From the NCBI GenBank assembly GCA_003134855.1, contig PLCS01000007.1, positions 691,011 to 755,010 of the forward strand: 64,000 nt of DNA. Direction: 5' to 3'. Origin of the DNA: Acidobacteriaceae bacterium (GTDB taxonomy: Bacteria; Acidobacteriota; Terriglobia; Terriglobales; Acidobacteriaceae). Under the pieces are notes generated by a model that saw only the letters and a list, made by a program, of their open reading frames with translations, was not told the origin of the DNA and searched no databases. Position 1 is the first letter of the stretch. Every line of letters begins with the position of its first letter. The position numbers and the translations under genes are program-made. Below, piece after piece: positions 1 through 8,804 of the stretch.

Positions 1-1
1 C

Positions 2-544
2 ACCTTCGCTTCCAACCCGCAGGCGGTGACTGCCCTCCTTGTGGCTTCAGGGGTTTTCTTCCTGCTCATCTTCCCCGTCGGAATCTACACCATCCTGATG
101 AGCCTGCGCTACTCGCTGGCGATTCCGGCCTGCGTGGTGGAAAAGATGAAGGCCCGCGCGGCGATCCGCCGCAGCATTGAGCTGGCCAAAGGGTCGTGGG
201 GACGCATCTTCCTGCTGGCGTTGCTGGTCGGCATCATCAAGCTGGGGCTAGTCGGCGTTACCCAGTTTTTCGTCTTTGTTGCGGCCTTCAAGAACCACGG
301 CCAGATTGGGCCGGGACTGGGCGCACTCTCTCAGGTGATGGGCTTCTTCACCAACACTTTCCTGGGACCGATCTGGGCCACCGGCATCACGCTCTTCTAC
401 TACGACCAGCGGGTGCGCAAGGAGGGCTACGACATCGAGTGGATGATGCAGGCCGCCGGACTGACGCCGCCGTCGCCGGCCGAATTGCCAGCAGCCATCA
501 ATCCGCCGCAGCCTGCCCCGCACAACCCGGAGGCTACGATATAG
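2..544 (+). CDS. Membrane protein, C-terminal part (5' end outside window)
   Basis: The reading frame is open to the left edge, so this is the C-terminal part of a larger protein. It has hydrophobic stretches VASGVFFLLIFPVGIYTILM and IFLLALLVGIIKLGLVGVTQ and ends in a Pro/Ala-rich tail. Between the membrane segments lies AIRRSIELAKGSWGRIF, a pattern common in multi-pass bacterial proteins that resemble the glycerophosphodiester phosphodiesterase membrane domain. It is the first visible gene of the MoxR/DUF58 operon. The next frame (529-642) continues with GGYDIERMIETAEL, a near repeat of the in-frame KEGYDIEWMMQAAGL, and its TGA overlaps the TTG start of the next gene. A frameshift near the 3' end is therefore possible, and the true stop may be 642. 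The exact function is unknown. Confidence 0.7.
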   Translation, partial: TFASNPQAVTALLVASGVFFLLIFPVGIYTILMSLRYSLAIPACVVEKMKARAAIRRSIELAKGSWGRIFLLALLVGIIKLGLVGVTQFFVFVAAFKNHGQIGPGLGALSQVMGFFTNTFLGPIWATGITLFYYDQRVRKEGYDIEWMMQAAGLTPPSPAELPAAINPPQPAPHNPEATI

Positions 545-638
545 AAAGAATGATAGAAACCGCTGAATTGATCGCGCCTGAGCCTCAGCCAAGCGGCGAT
601 GACTCCGATGCGCCCATCAAGGCTGTGGAGGGCCAGGG

Positions 639-1799
639 TTGACGGTCTGGACCCAACTCGCTGGTGCGGCGCTGGCTGTGGCGCTTGCCGCAGTTCTCGG
701 CGCGCCAACGGCTTATGCCGATGCCCCCGCCGCTCAGTTCCCGAGCAACGGCCGCGAGGCAACGCTCACCGAGTACCGCCAGCACCTGGTCGAGCTGAAT
801 GCCGTGGTGGAGGCCTGCGCCAAGGCGCGCAACTCCAAGGCCTGCGACCCCGCGCTAGTGGGGCAGGACGACCGTGTGCCGCTCTCGAATATACCCAACG
901 CCGAGCGGCGGCAGGTGCGCTACAACTGGCTGCGCGTGCTGCTCACACAAGCTCAAGAGAAGGACGTAGCCAAGGACAAGCCCCCGGCCAAGCCGCAAGT
1001 CCAGCCCATCGTCGCATCAGAACAGGCTCCGGTCGAAGAGCCTACTCGGCCGCCCAAGCCAACCACCAGCGAATTGTTGCAAGCTGCCGAGGCGCGCCTG
1101 ACCCAGGAGATCGCCCAGGCGGACGTAGCAGCGGCAGGTCAGCCCATCGTTGCTGCCGATCACGCCCAGGAGCGCGACGCGATGAAGCAGGTGCTGGCCG
1201 GTCGCGACTTCCGCAACCTGGAAGCGCCCACGACGCGCGATTCGGCCCTGGAAAAATTGGGCGCATGGCTCAACGGGCTCTTCGCGAGCTTCGGCAAACT
1301 TCAGGCCAGCATAGCCTGGCTGGGGCCGGTGCTGGTTTGGGGCTTCGTCCTGGCCCTCTGCGTGGGGCTGGTGTGGGGACTGATGCAACTGGAACGCCGC
1401 TGGCGCATCCGCCTGGTACCGGAGAGCGACGGTCCTGCCGCCGGAGCCGCTTCGGCCCGCGATTGGCAGCTTTGGCTGGCCGACGCGCGTCGTGCCGCCG
1501 CCGCCGGGCAGTGGCGAGAGGCGATTCATTTCGTCTACTGGGCGGCAATCTCCCGGCTCGAATCCAAGCGCCTGTGGCCGGCTGACCGGGCGCGCACGCC
1601 GCGCGAGTATTTGTCGCTGGTGGCCGCCGAAGACCCGCGCAAGTCGAGACTGGCCACACTGACCCGCAGCTTTGAGCGCACCTGGTACGGTGGCCGCGCG
1701 GCGGGCGAAGGCGATTATAAGAAGGCTGAAGAGCTGGCGGCGGGGCTGATCGCGGGCGGCACTCCGGCGGCAGGCGCGTCAGAAGGCGGTGCGCGATGA
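639..1799 (+). CDS. DUF4129 domain protein
   Basis: This 386-aa protein starts with TTG, which forms a TTGA overlap with the TGA at 640-642 of the neighbouring frame. It has an N-terminal signal peptide (MTVWTQLAGAALAVALAAVLGAPTAYA) and a long, probably periplasmic Ala/Pro/Lys-rich region. One membrane helix follows near residues 225-250 (WLGPVLVWGFVLALCVGLVW). The C-terminal cytoplasmic domain has the DUF4129 pattern: ADARRAAAAGQWREAIHFVYWAAISRLE, then RTPREYL, then FERTWYGG. DUF4129 proteins sit next to MoxR ATPases and DUF58 proteins in many bacteria; their biochemical role is not established. Its stop overlaps the next ATG by 4 bp, so translation is probably coupled. Confidence 0.85.
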   Translation: MTVWTQLAGAALAVALAAVLGAPTAYADAPAAQFPSNGREATLTEYRQHLVELNAVVEACAKARNSKACDPALVGQDDRVPLSNIPNAERRQVRYNWLRVLLTQAQEKDVAKDKPPAKPQVQPIVASEQAPVEEPTRPPKPTTSELLQAAEARLTQEIAQADVAAAGQPIVAADHAQERDAMKQVLAGRDFRNLEAPTTRDSALEKLGAWLNGLFASFGKLQASIAWLGPVLVWGFVLALCVGLVWGLMQLERRWRIRLVPESDGPAAGAASARDWQLWLADARRAAAAGQWREAIHFVYWAAISRLESKRLWPADRARTPREYLSLVAAEDPRKSRLATLTRSFERTWYGGRAAGEGDYKKAEELAAGLIAGGTPAAGASEGGAR

Positions 1800-3037
1800 C
1801 GTTCCTCTCCTCGCTCGACTCCAAGGACCGCAAACTACTACTCTGGTGCGTGGGGATCGCCATCGTACTGGCGGTAGCCACTGGCTTCCTGCTGCCCAAC
1901 GGCAACAACGACAATCCGCTGCCCTCGACCTACCTGGCCGGACAGCACGGCGCCCGCGCGGCCTATGAGACGCTGCTCCGCTCCGGCTACTCTCTGGAGC
2001 GCTGGGAGCGGCCCTTGAGCGAACTGGCCGCGACGGCCGGCCCGGAGACCGTGGTGATCTTTGCCCAGCCGTTCACCCGCGAGCCGGAGGACATCAAAGC
2101 GGTGCGGAAGATTGTCGAGCGCGGGGGCCGCGTGCTCTCCACCGGCTACATGGGCGGGTTCATCCTGCCCGCCGAGGCTAGCGACACCCCGAAAGAGTTC
2201 CACTTCGCAGCCTGCAAGCTGGAGCCCGAAGGGTTGGACGCGCTCGCCGGGTCGGGCGAGGCTTGGATGGTTCTCGAAGCTACCTGGAAGGTGGGCAACC
2301 CCTTGCAGCGCGTCGAGTATGCCTGCGCCGGCAACCCGGCGGTGGTGGAGTACGACTGGGGCAAGGGACACATCGTCTGGTGGGCCAGCTCGACGCCTCT
2401 GGAAAACGGCTCGCTCAGCCGCGCTCATAACCTTGACCTGCTGCTGGCTTCGCTGGGTACGCGCGCCGGCCACCGCTTCTATTGGGACGAGTCGCTGCAT
2501 GGGGAGATTCGCTCGGTTTGGAGCTACGCTGGTGGGGTGGCGTGGAATTCGTTGTGGATTGGCCTGCCGGTGCTGGCGCTGCTGATTGTCTTCAGCTTCA
2601 GCCGCCGCAGCGGGCCGGTGCGCGACCTGCCCCCGCCGCCGCGCGCCACGCCCATCGAGTTTCTTGAGGCCCTCGGAGCGCTCTACCGCAAAGCCGGAGC
2701 CGCATCCACGGCCGTCTCGGTCGCCTGGGAGCGTTTTCGCCGCCATAGTCTGCGGCTCTGCGGGCAACGGGGAAGCAAGATGGGTGCAGCTGAGCTGGCA
2801 GCGATGATTCGCCGTCGCTTTCCCCGCGCCGACGCCAGCCTGGAAGTGGATCTAGCCGCCTGCGAAGAGGCCGCATGGGCCAAAGCTGCCAATCCCCGCC
2901 AGGCGCTCAAGCTGATCCAAACGCTGCACGGGCACTATGAAAAGCTGAAAGAAGCGGCCAGGCCTAACCGGCAAATGGGCAACCAAGCCGCACAATCTGA
3001 GAAGATTCAATCCAAACCGCAGGAAAGGGTTTCATGA
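1796..3037 (+). CDS. DUF4350 domain protein
   Basis: This 413-aa protein starts at an ATG that overlaps the previous stop (ATGA). It has a membrane helix near residues 15-32. A DUF4350 region follows, including YLAGQHGARAAYETLLRSGYSLERWERPL and a Rossmann-like stretch with VVIFAQPF and GGRVLSTGYMGGF. A second helix lies near residues 245-265 (WIGLPVLALLIVFSFSRRSGPVR), and the tail is basic and cytoplasmic. DUF4350 proteins are typical partners in MoxR/DUF58/DUF4129 clusters and are thought to work at the membrane, but no reaction is known. The overlaps at both ends place it firmly in the operon. Confidence 0.85.
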   Translation: MTFLSSLDSKDRKLLLWCVGIAIVLAVATGFLLPNGNNDNPLPSTYLAGQHGARAAYETLLRSGYSLERWERPLSELAATAGPETVVIFAQPFTREPEDIKAVRKIVERGGRVLSTGYMGGFILPAEASDTPKEFHFAACKLEPEGLDALAGSGEAWMVLEATWKVGNPLQRVEYACAGNPAVVEYDWGKGHIVWWASSTPLENGSLSRAHNLDLLLASLGTRAGHRFYWDESLHGEIRSVWSYAGGVAWNSLWIGLPVLALLIVFSFSRRSGPVRDLPPPPRATPIEFLEALGALYRKAGAASTAVSVAWERFRRHSLRLCGQRGSKMGAAELAAMIRRRFPRADASLEVDLAACEEAAWAKAANPRQALKLIQTLHGHYEKLKEAARPNRQMGNQAAQSEKIQSKPQERVS

Positions 3038-4038
3038 GCCAGGAAAACAACCAAGAACTCGACCAAGACGTAAAATGTGCGGAACACCTGCGCGCGACCA
3101 GCCAGCTCATCGCCCACTCCCGCACGGAGCTGGGCCGGGTGATCTCCGGCCAGAATGAGGTGATCGAGGAGGTGCTGATCGCCGTTCTCTGCCAGGGCCA
3201 TGCGCTGCTGGAGGGCGTTCCCGGCATTGCCAAGACGATGATCGTGAAGGCACTGGGCCGGCTGCTCGGCCTCGGCTTCCAGCGCGTGCAGGCCACCCCC
3301 GACCTGATGCCCGCCGACATTCTGGGCACGACGATTCTGCGCCCCGGCTCCGCTGACTTCGCCTTCCACGCCGGACCGGTCTTCACCGATCTGCTGCTGG
3401 TGGACGAGATCAACCGCATGCCGCCGCGCACCCAGGCCGCGCTGCTGGAATGCATGGAAGAGCGCCAGGTGACCAGCGACGGCACGCGCCGCCCGCTGCC
3501 TGCCTGGTTCACCGTCTTCGCCACGCAGAACCCGATCGACTTTGAGGGCACCTACCCGCTGCCCGAGGCGCAGCTCGACCGCTTCCTGCTCAAGATTCGT
3601 GTCGCCTACCCCTCCGAGTCCGAGGAGCGCCAGATTCTAGAGCGCCACCACGGCGGCTCCGGCGCGGGTCTGCTCGAAGACGCCTCCATCGCCCCCATTC
3701 CCGCCGGCTTGCTGGCAGCCGCCAGCGCCGAGGTCCGCGCCATTCGCATCGAGCCGGAGCTGACCACCTACATCCTCGCGCTCGTTCGCCGTACGCGCGA
3801 GTGGCCCACGCTGCTGCTGGGCGCAAGCCCTCGCGCCGCCGTGAGCCTGATGCGCGTGGCCCAGGCGGCAGCCGCCTTCGATGGTCGCGACTACCTGCTG
3901 CCCGACGACGTAAAGCGCGCCGTGCAGCCGGTCCTGCGCCATCGCGTGATCCTCAAGCCCGAAGCGGAACTGGAAGGCTTCGACGCCGATCGCGTGCTCG
4001 CCGACGTAATCGCCGCCGTGCCGGTGCCACGGCAATGA
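3034..4038 (+). CDS. MoxR-family AAA+ ATPase
   Basis: This 334-aa AAA+ protein has a Walker A at residues 61-68 (GVPGIAKT), a Walker B at about 120-127 (LLVDEINR) and a sensor-1 region FATQNPIDFEGTYPLPEAQLDRF. Together these are the signature of MoxR ATPases. These proteins act as chaperone-like ATPases that activate or assemble partners, often VWA- or DUF58-containing ones. It starts with an ATGA overlap with the DUF4350 gene and ends with another overlap with the DUF58 gene. The length is typical. The partner set here (DUF4129, DUF4350, DUF58) is a common but poorly characterised membrane-associated system. Confidence 0.95.
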   Translation: MSQENNQELDQDVKCAEHLRATSQLIAHSRTELGRVISGQNEVIEEVLIAVLCQGHALLEGVPGIAKTMIVKALGRLLGLGFQRVQATPDLMPADILGTTILRPGSADFAFHAGPVFTDLLLVDEINRMPPRTQAALLECMEERQVTSDGTRRPLPAWFTVFATQNPIDFEGTYPLPEAQLDRFLLKIRVAYPSESEERQILERHHGGSGAGLLEDASIAPIPAGLLAAASAEVRAIRIEPELTTYILALVRRTREWPTLLLGASPRAAVSLMRVAQAAAAFDGRDYLLPDDVKRAVQPVLRHRVILKPEAELEGFDADRVLADVIAAVPVPRQ

Positions 4039-5450
4039 TTTTGCCGTCCCTCCATCCCGCCCCGGTCAGCGCCGTCTGCGAGCGCCGCCGCCGAATGAGC
4101 TTCGCTCTCACGCCCCGGAGCATTGGCCTGCTCTTGCTGGGTTTCGTCTGGCTGGTTCCGGGCTTCTGGGATGGGCGGCTGGCGTATGCAATGCCGGCCT
4201 GGGACGCGTTGGTGCTGCTCTTCGCGCTGATCGACGGCCTGCGTCTGCCCGCCCCGGCCGAACTGTCCGCAAGCCGATCATGGTCCAACGCTCCCGCCCT
4301 CGACAGCGAAACCGAGATCGATCTGACGCTTGAAAACGGGGGGCGGCTCATCCTGGATTGCCGGCTGGTGGACGATCTGCCGCCGGCGTTGGTCGCGGAG
4401 CCGGCAACGCGCCGGCTGACAGCCTTTCCCCGCGTGACCGCCCATTTGCGCTATCGCGTCGAACCCAAAGAACGCGGCGATTGGGAGACTGGCCGGCTCT
4501 TTGTGCGTTACCGCTCGCCCTTGGGCCTCATCGAGCGCTGGGCTCGCGCGCCGCTCATCCAAACCGTCCGCGTCTACCCGGCCCTGCGCGCTGGCGAAGC
4601 GCAGCAAATCTTCCTCGCCCGCAGCCGCCAGATCGACCTGCAACTGCGCCGTTCGCAGCAGCGCGGCCTGGGCCGCGACTTCGAGAGCCTGCGCGACTAC
4701 CGCGAGGGCGACGACCTGCGCGACATCTGCTGGACGGCCACGGCGCGCCGCGGCAGTCCCATCACCCGCCAGTACCAGACCGAGCGCAGCCAGCCGGTGT
4801 GGATTGTACTCGACTGCGGGCGGCTGATGAGGGCTCGTGTCGCCATGGCACAAATGCCCAAAGACTTCGGCCGGACGCCCAGCCCCCACTCCAAGCTCGA
4901 CCACGCCTGCACCACGGCAGTCGCGCTGGCCCAACTGGCGCTATACTCCGGCGACCGGGTTGGACTGCTGGCCTACGGCCACGGCATTCAGCAGCGCCTG
5001 CTTCCCGGTCGCGGCGCAAGCCACCTGCGGCAGCTCATCGAGTCGCTGGCCCTGGCGCGGGCCGAGGGCAGCGAAGCCGACCATCTGCGAGCCACAGCCG
5101 TACTCAACCGCCTGCAACCACGCCGTTCTTTGATCTTGTGGATCACCGATCTGGCCGAGACCGCGATGCGCCCCGAAGTGATCGACGGTGCGCTGCAACT
5201 GCTGCGCCGCCACGTGCTCTTGTTTGTCGCGATGGCCCAGCCGGAGGTCGAGCAAATCGCCCAGAGCCGGCCCAATAACATTGAGCAGATGTTCCGCGCG
5301 TCTGCTGCCCAGGAGATGGCCGGCAGCCGCGAACTGCTCCTCGCCCGCCTCCACGAGCAGGGCGCGCTCACCCTCGACCTCAACCCCGAGGCCCTAACCT
5401 CGTCTGTGCTGAATCAGTACCTGACGGTTAAGGAACGGGCGATGGTGTAG
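4035..5450 (+). CDS. DUF58 domain protein
   Basis: This 471-aa protein starts at an ATG that overlaps the moxR stop (ATGA). The frame is open further upstream, but the overlap decides the start. Two hydrophobic helices (LLLLGFVWLVPGFWDG and AWDALVLLFALIDGL) are followed by a beta-rich region and the DUF58 signature LRDYREGDDLRDICW, then TARRGSPITRQYQTERSQPVWIVLDCGRLM. The C-terminal half resembles a VWA-like fold, with the D of VLDCGR in the metal-site position. DUF58 proteins are the usual partners of MoxR ATPases. It is the last gene of the operon; the next gene is convergent. Confidence 0.9.
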   Translation: MILPSLHPAPVSAVCERRRRMSFALTPRSIGLLLLGFVWLVPGFWDGRLAYAMPAWDALVLLFALIDGLRLPAPAELSASRSWSNAPALDSETEIDLTLENGGRLILDCRLVDDLPPALVAEPATRRLTAFPRVTAHLRYRVEPKERGDWETGRLFVRYRSPLGLIERWARAPLIQTVRVYPALRAGEAQQIFLARSRQIDLQLRRSQQRGLGRDFESLRDYREGDDLRDICWTATARRGSPITRQYQTERSQPVWIVLDCGRLMRARVAMAQMPKDFGRTPSPHSKLDHACTTAVALAQLALYSGDRVGLLAYGHGIQQRLLPGRGASHLRQLIESLALARAEGSEADHLRATAVLNRLQPRRSLILWITDLAETAMRPEVIDGALQLLRRHVLLFVAMAQPEVEQIAQSRPNNIEQMFRASAAQEMAGSRELLLARLHEQGALTLDLNPEALTSSVLNQYLTVKERAMV

Positions 5451-5529
5451 AGAGCCAAGCCAGCAAGAGCCTGAAACACTCGCCGCTCCCGGCGAACCGA
5501 GAGGCGGCGTGGGCGTGGGTTCAGAAGAG

Positions 5530-6039
5530 CTACTCCGCGACTTCCGCTTCCGCGACAGGCTCGGCAACCGGCGCTTCGCCGACGGCTTCTTCCGTGGCTT
5601 CGGCCAGAACATTGACCTTCACGTGCGCGGCAACTTCGCGGTAGAGCTTGATGGTCACGGTGTGATCGCCAACCGTCTTGATCGGCTCAGGTAACTGAAT
5701 CTTGCGGCGATCGATCTCGAAGCCCTTGGCGTCGAGCGCGGCGGCGATGTCGGCCGAGGTGACGGAGCCGAAGAGGTGGCCGGCCTCGCCCGACTTGCGG
5801 GTGAAGTCGAGCACGACGGGCTCAAGCTTGACGGCCAGCGCCTCGGCCAGCGCCTTCTCCGTGGCGGAGCGGCGGGCGGCGGCGTTCTTCATCTGCTCGA
5901 CCACGGCCTTGTTGGCCGAGGTGGCCTGCAGCGCCAGCTTGCGGGGCAGCAGAAAGTTGCGGGCATAGCCGTCGGCGACTTTAACCAGATCGCCGCGGTG
6001 GCCCAGATTCACTACATCATCCTTCAAAATGACTTCCAT
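5530..6039 (-). CDS. rplI: Large ribosomal subunit protein L9
   Basis: This 169-aa protein starts MEVILKDDVVNLGHRGDLVKVADGYARNFLLPRKLA, the L9 N-terminal domain. The connecting helix and C-terminal rRNA-binding domain follow (LFGSVTSADIAAALDAKGFEIDRRKIQL). L9 binds 23S rRNA at the base of the L1 stalk. The protein is about 20 residues longer than usual because of an acidic Ala/Glu/Val tail after VNVLAEATEE. It is the last gene of a minus-strand block, downstream of rpsR and rpsF, the classic order rpsF-rpsR-rplI. Confidence 0.97.
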   Translation of the reverse strand: MEVILKDDVVNLGHRGDLVKVADGYARNFLLPRKLALQATSANKAVVEQMKNAAARRSATEKALAEALAVKLEPVVLDFTRKSGEAGHLFGSVTSADIAAALDAKGFEIDRRKIQLPEPIKTVGDHTVTIKLYREVAAHVKVNVLAEATEEAVGEAPVAEPVAEAEVAE

Positions 6040-6176
6040 GATTCACTCTCCTGTGTGCGTTCGGCATCCACAATATCGCCCTCCGCCAAATCAGCTTCGC
6101 GTGAGCCACTCACAGCGAGCGAGTGTGCGAGGCGGCGGAACGGCAGCCGATGGTTCCAGCGATTCCAGGAATCGCG

Positions 6177-6563
6177 TTAGTGCCGCGTGGCAAAGGGCAG
6201 CAGGGCAATGTTCCGGGCCTGCTTGATGGCGCGGGTCAGGCGGCGCTGGTGCTTGGTGCAAACGCCGGTGAGCCGGCGGGGCACGATCTTGCCGCGCTCA
6301 GCCACAAAGCCTTGCAGCAGACGCACATCGCGGTAAGGAATTGCGTCAATCTTCTCGGTGCAGAACTTGCAGACCTTCTTGCGGCGGAAGAACTTGCCGC
6401 GTCCGCCAGGACCGCTGGAGGGCCGTCCGCCGGGTCCGCCGGCAGGCCGTCCGCCGGTGCGGGGACCTGAACTGTGGCCGTAACTGTGGCCGGAACCCGT
6501 GCTCGGGCCGGTTTCCGAGCTGGCTGCCGCGGGTGCGCTCGTTGCTTGAGTTTCATCAGACAT
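6177..6563 (-). CDS. rpsR: Small ribosomal subunit protein S18
   Basis: The C-terminal 75 or so residues are a normal S18: RRKKVCKFC, then [50 protein letters not shown]. The three cysteines (CxxC plus GVC) fit the zinc-binding form. S18 pairs with S6 on the 30S platform, in agreement with rpsF just upstream. What is odd is an N-terminal extension of about 55 residues made almost only of Ser, Gly, Pro, Arg and Thr (repeated GGRP and SSGP), which bacterial S18 does not normally have. Confidence 0.96.
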   Translation of the reverse strand: MSDETQATSAPAAASSETGPSTGSGHSYGHSSGPRTGGRPAGGPGGRPSSGPGGRGKFFRRKKVCKFCTEKIDAIPYRDVRLLQGFVAERGKIVPRRLTGVCTKHQRRLTRAIKQARNIALLPFATRH

Positions 6564-6689
6564 ACTGTTTCCTCTTTACTCTCTTGGCTTCCGGCGATGA
6601 GCCGTTGGGCTACCGCCGGAACGCTGGATCGGGCCGCAGCCGACGCCCCGCAATAGCGGGCCGGCAACGGCAATTCGTGACAAACCGTG

Positions 6690-7157
6690 CTAGACGGCCG
6701 GGACCGGCTCGGCGGCTACCGCCGCTACGGGAGCAGTTGCCGCTACGGGGGCAGCTTCCGCTACCGGAACTGGCGCTGCAACCGGAACCGGCGCAGCGGC
6801 CTGAACCGGCGCGGTTGCACTTCGGCGGACGCCGCGCAGAGCCTTGACCTTGGCCAAGCGCTTCTCTTCCTCGTCAATGCGCACGGTGATAAACTTGATC
6901 ACCGGCTCGGTGACGCGCAAGCGGCGCTCCAGCTCCAGCACCACCGCACCGTTGGCCTCGATGGTGAGCAGAACGTAGTTGCCGTCGTTGAACTTGCGCA
7001 CCATATAGGCGAGCTTGCGCCGGCCCATCTTCTCCACCGTCTTCACCGATCCGCCACCCTTGGTGACGTTTTCGGAGAAGCCGGCGATCAGCTTGTCAAC
7101 ATCCTCTTCGGCCGCATCGGGCCGAACAATGAACATCACCTCATACACACGCAACAT
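6690..7157 (-). CDS. rpsF: Small ribosomal subunit protein S6
   Basis: The first 100 or so residues are S6: MLRVYEVMFIVRPDAAEEDVDKLI, then GRRKLAYMVRKFNDGNYVLLTIEA, then LRVTEPVIKFITVRIDEE. S6 binds S18 on the 30S platform. The protein is 155 aa; the extra 45 residues at the C-terminus are a Pro/Ala/Val repeat (VPVAAPVPVAEAAPVAATAP), probably disordered. It is followed by rpsR and rplI on the same strand. Confidence 0.96.
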   Translation of the reverse strand: MLRVYEVMFIVRPDAAEEDVDKLIAGFSENVTKGGGSVKTVEKMGRRKLAYMVRKFNDGNYVLLTIEANGAVVLELERRLRVTEPVIKFITVRIDEEEKRLAKVKALRGVRRSATAPVQAAAPVPVAAPVPVAEAAPVAATAPVAAVAAEPVPAV

Positions 7158-7273
7158 CCGGTTTCCTTTTCCGCTGGAGTCTCAGGTTTCACCCTGATCT
7201 CCAGCTTTGCACTCTCGTCTTGCCTTCCAGCTTCTGCTTCAGTCGATCCCAGAGAGCTTCAGGGCTTCCAGGT

Positions 7274-7930
7274 CTATTCGCTATTCCCTGTTCCCTGTTC
7301 CCTGTCTTTCCGGTTGAACTCGTTCATCGCGGCTGCCGGGCCGTCGGAGAGGATGCGCCGCGCGGCGGTCGCCACCCGGTCCAGCACCTCGTCCAGCACC
7401 GTCAAATCCTTCTGGCGCATCGGCGAGAGCAGGTAATCCCTGCCCCGCCGCCTGCCGCCGCCTGCCGCAATGGCCTCGGGGAGTAAATCCAGCCCTACTC
7501 CAATGCGCAAGCGCAACCACTCCTGCGAACCCAGTGCGCCGATGATGCTGCGGGCGCCTTTGTGCCCCGCCGCCGAACCGCGCTCCCGGATCTTGATGGT
7601 TCCCAGCGTCAGGTCCAACTCGTCGTAGATCACGAGCAGGTCCTGTGCCGGGTCAGCGTCAAACTCCCGAACCAGAGCGGCCACTGCCAGCCCGCTCTCG
7701 TTCATAAACGTCTCCGGCTTGGCCAGGACCACCTTGCGCCCCGCCACATGGCAGGTTGCGGTAGAGGCCCGGCAGCGCCGGTTCTGGACCACAACCCCTT
7801 CTTGCCGGGCGATGCGGTCGATGGCCATGAACCCCGCGTTGTGCGGGGTCCACAGATATTCGAGACCCGGATTACCCAGCCCCACCATTAAAAATGGGTT
7901 GCGCGCGCCGGACTCTGTTGCCTTGGCCAA
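7274..7930 (-). CDS. pth: Peptidyl-tRNA hydrolase
   Basis: This 218-aa protein starts near MAKATESGARNPFLMVGLGNPG and has the Pth signatures: GLGNPGLEYLWTPHNAGFMAIDRIA with the catalytic His, KPETFMNESG, VIYDELDLTLGTIKIRERGSAAGHKGARSII. Pth cleaves peptidyl-tRNA released from stalled ribosomes. It lies 3 bp downstream of rplY, so the two are probably cotranscribed. The last codons are formed by three copies of a 7-bp tandem repeat (GGGAACA on this strand), giving the tail REQGTGNSE. The domestic C-terminus seems to have been replaced by repeat sequence. Confidence 0.96.
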   Translation of the reverse strand: MAKATESGARNPFLMVGLGNPGLEYLWTPHNAGFMAIDRIARQEGVVVQNRRCRASTATCHVAGRKVVLAKPETFMNESGLAVAALVREFDADPAQDLLVIYDELDLTLGTIKIRERGSAAGHKGARSIIGALGSQEWLRLRIGVGLDLLPEAIAAGGGRRRGRDYLLSPMRQKDLTVLDEVLDRVATAARRILSDGPAAAMNEFNRKDREQGTGNSE

Positions 7931-7933
7931 GGG

Positions 7934-8656
7934 TTACTTCTTTGCATCGGGCTTCTTGCCCGCTGCAGCCTCAGGCTTCTTCGCCGCTGCCGCATCTTCC
8001 GGCTTGCCCTTCTTGGCAACCTCCGGCTCTGCTGCTGTCGCTGCCGCCGCCGCCGCTGTGGCTGCCGCCTCAACCTCGGCCGCGGTCGGCGCTTCTTCGC
8101 GGATGGAGACGACGTGAGCCACGGTCGCATCTTCGGAGTTGAGGTACTTGATAACGTCCGAGTGGGGCAGGCCGCTGATGCGCATCACCCCGTGCATCTC
8201 CAGATGGCTGACGTCCACCGCAATGTTGGCGGGGATGTCCGCCGGGAGGCACTCAATTTCCACCTCGCGCAAGACCTGGTCGAGGATGCCGCCGGAGTTC
8301 TTGACGCCCAGCGGAATTCCCAGCAGCTTGACTCGCACGCTGACGCGCAGGGTCTTGTCCAGAGCAATGCGCTTCAGGTCGATGTGAATCAAGTTGTCGT
8401 TGAGCGGCTCGCGCTGCCAGTCGACGATCATCGCCTTGGCCGCGCTCTGACCGGCCACTTCAACGTCGAAGATCGTGTTGTGGCCGGTCTCTGAGAAGAG
8501 AATCCGCGAAATCTGCTTGGGGTCCACCTCGATGGCCACCGGATCGTGTCCCGGACCATACAGCACGGCGGGAATCTTGCCCGCGACGCGCACGCGGCGA
8601 GCGGCATTTTTGTTGAACTTGCCCTCACGGGGCTTGGCTACGACTACTTCGGACAT
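7934..8656 (-). CDS. rplY: Large ribosomal subunit protein L25 (Ctc form)
   Basis: This 240-aa protein has the L25 N-terminal 5S-rRNA-binding domain (EGKFNKNAARRVRVAGKIPAVLYGPG, then HNTIFDVEV, then DWQREPLNDNLIHIDLKRI) followed by the TL5/Ctc C-terminal domain (LREVEIECLPADIPANIAVDVSHLEMHGVMRI). The last 50 residues are an Ala/Lys/Glu/Pro tail. The gene lies between prs and pth, an arrangement shared by many bacteria. The 5' leader (8657-8804) contains inverted heptamer repeats, described separately. Confidence 0.95.
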   Translation of the reverse strand: MSEVVVAKPREGKFNKNAARRVRVAGKIPAVLYGPGHDPVAIEVDPKQISRILFSETGHNTIFDVEVAGQSAAKAMIVDWQREPLNDNLIHIDLKRIALDKTLRVSVRVKLLGIPLGVKNSGGILDQVLREVEIECLPADIPANIAVDVSHLEMHGVMRISGLPHSDVIKYLNSEDATVAHVVSIREEAPTAAEVEAAATAAAAAATAAEPEVAKKGKPEDAAAAKKPEAAAGKKPDAKK

Positions 8657-8804
8657 TCGCTCTCTCGTTTCCTGGTTTCGGGCACGAACATTTGAGGTTC
8701 GCTCCCTTTGTGAAGGCCAGTTATCAGATTTCAGTTGTCAGTTTTCAGCAAAAGCCATAATCCGGCTGCCGGTAACTGACAACTGACAACTGATAACTGA
8801 CAAC

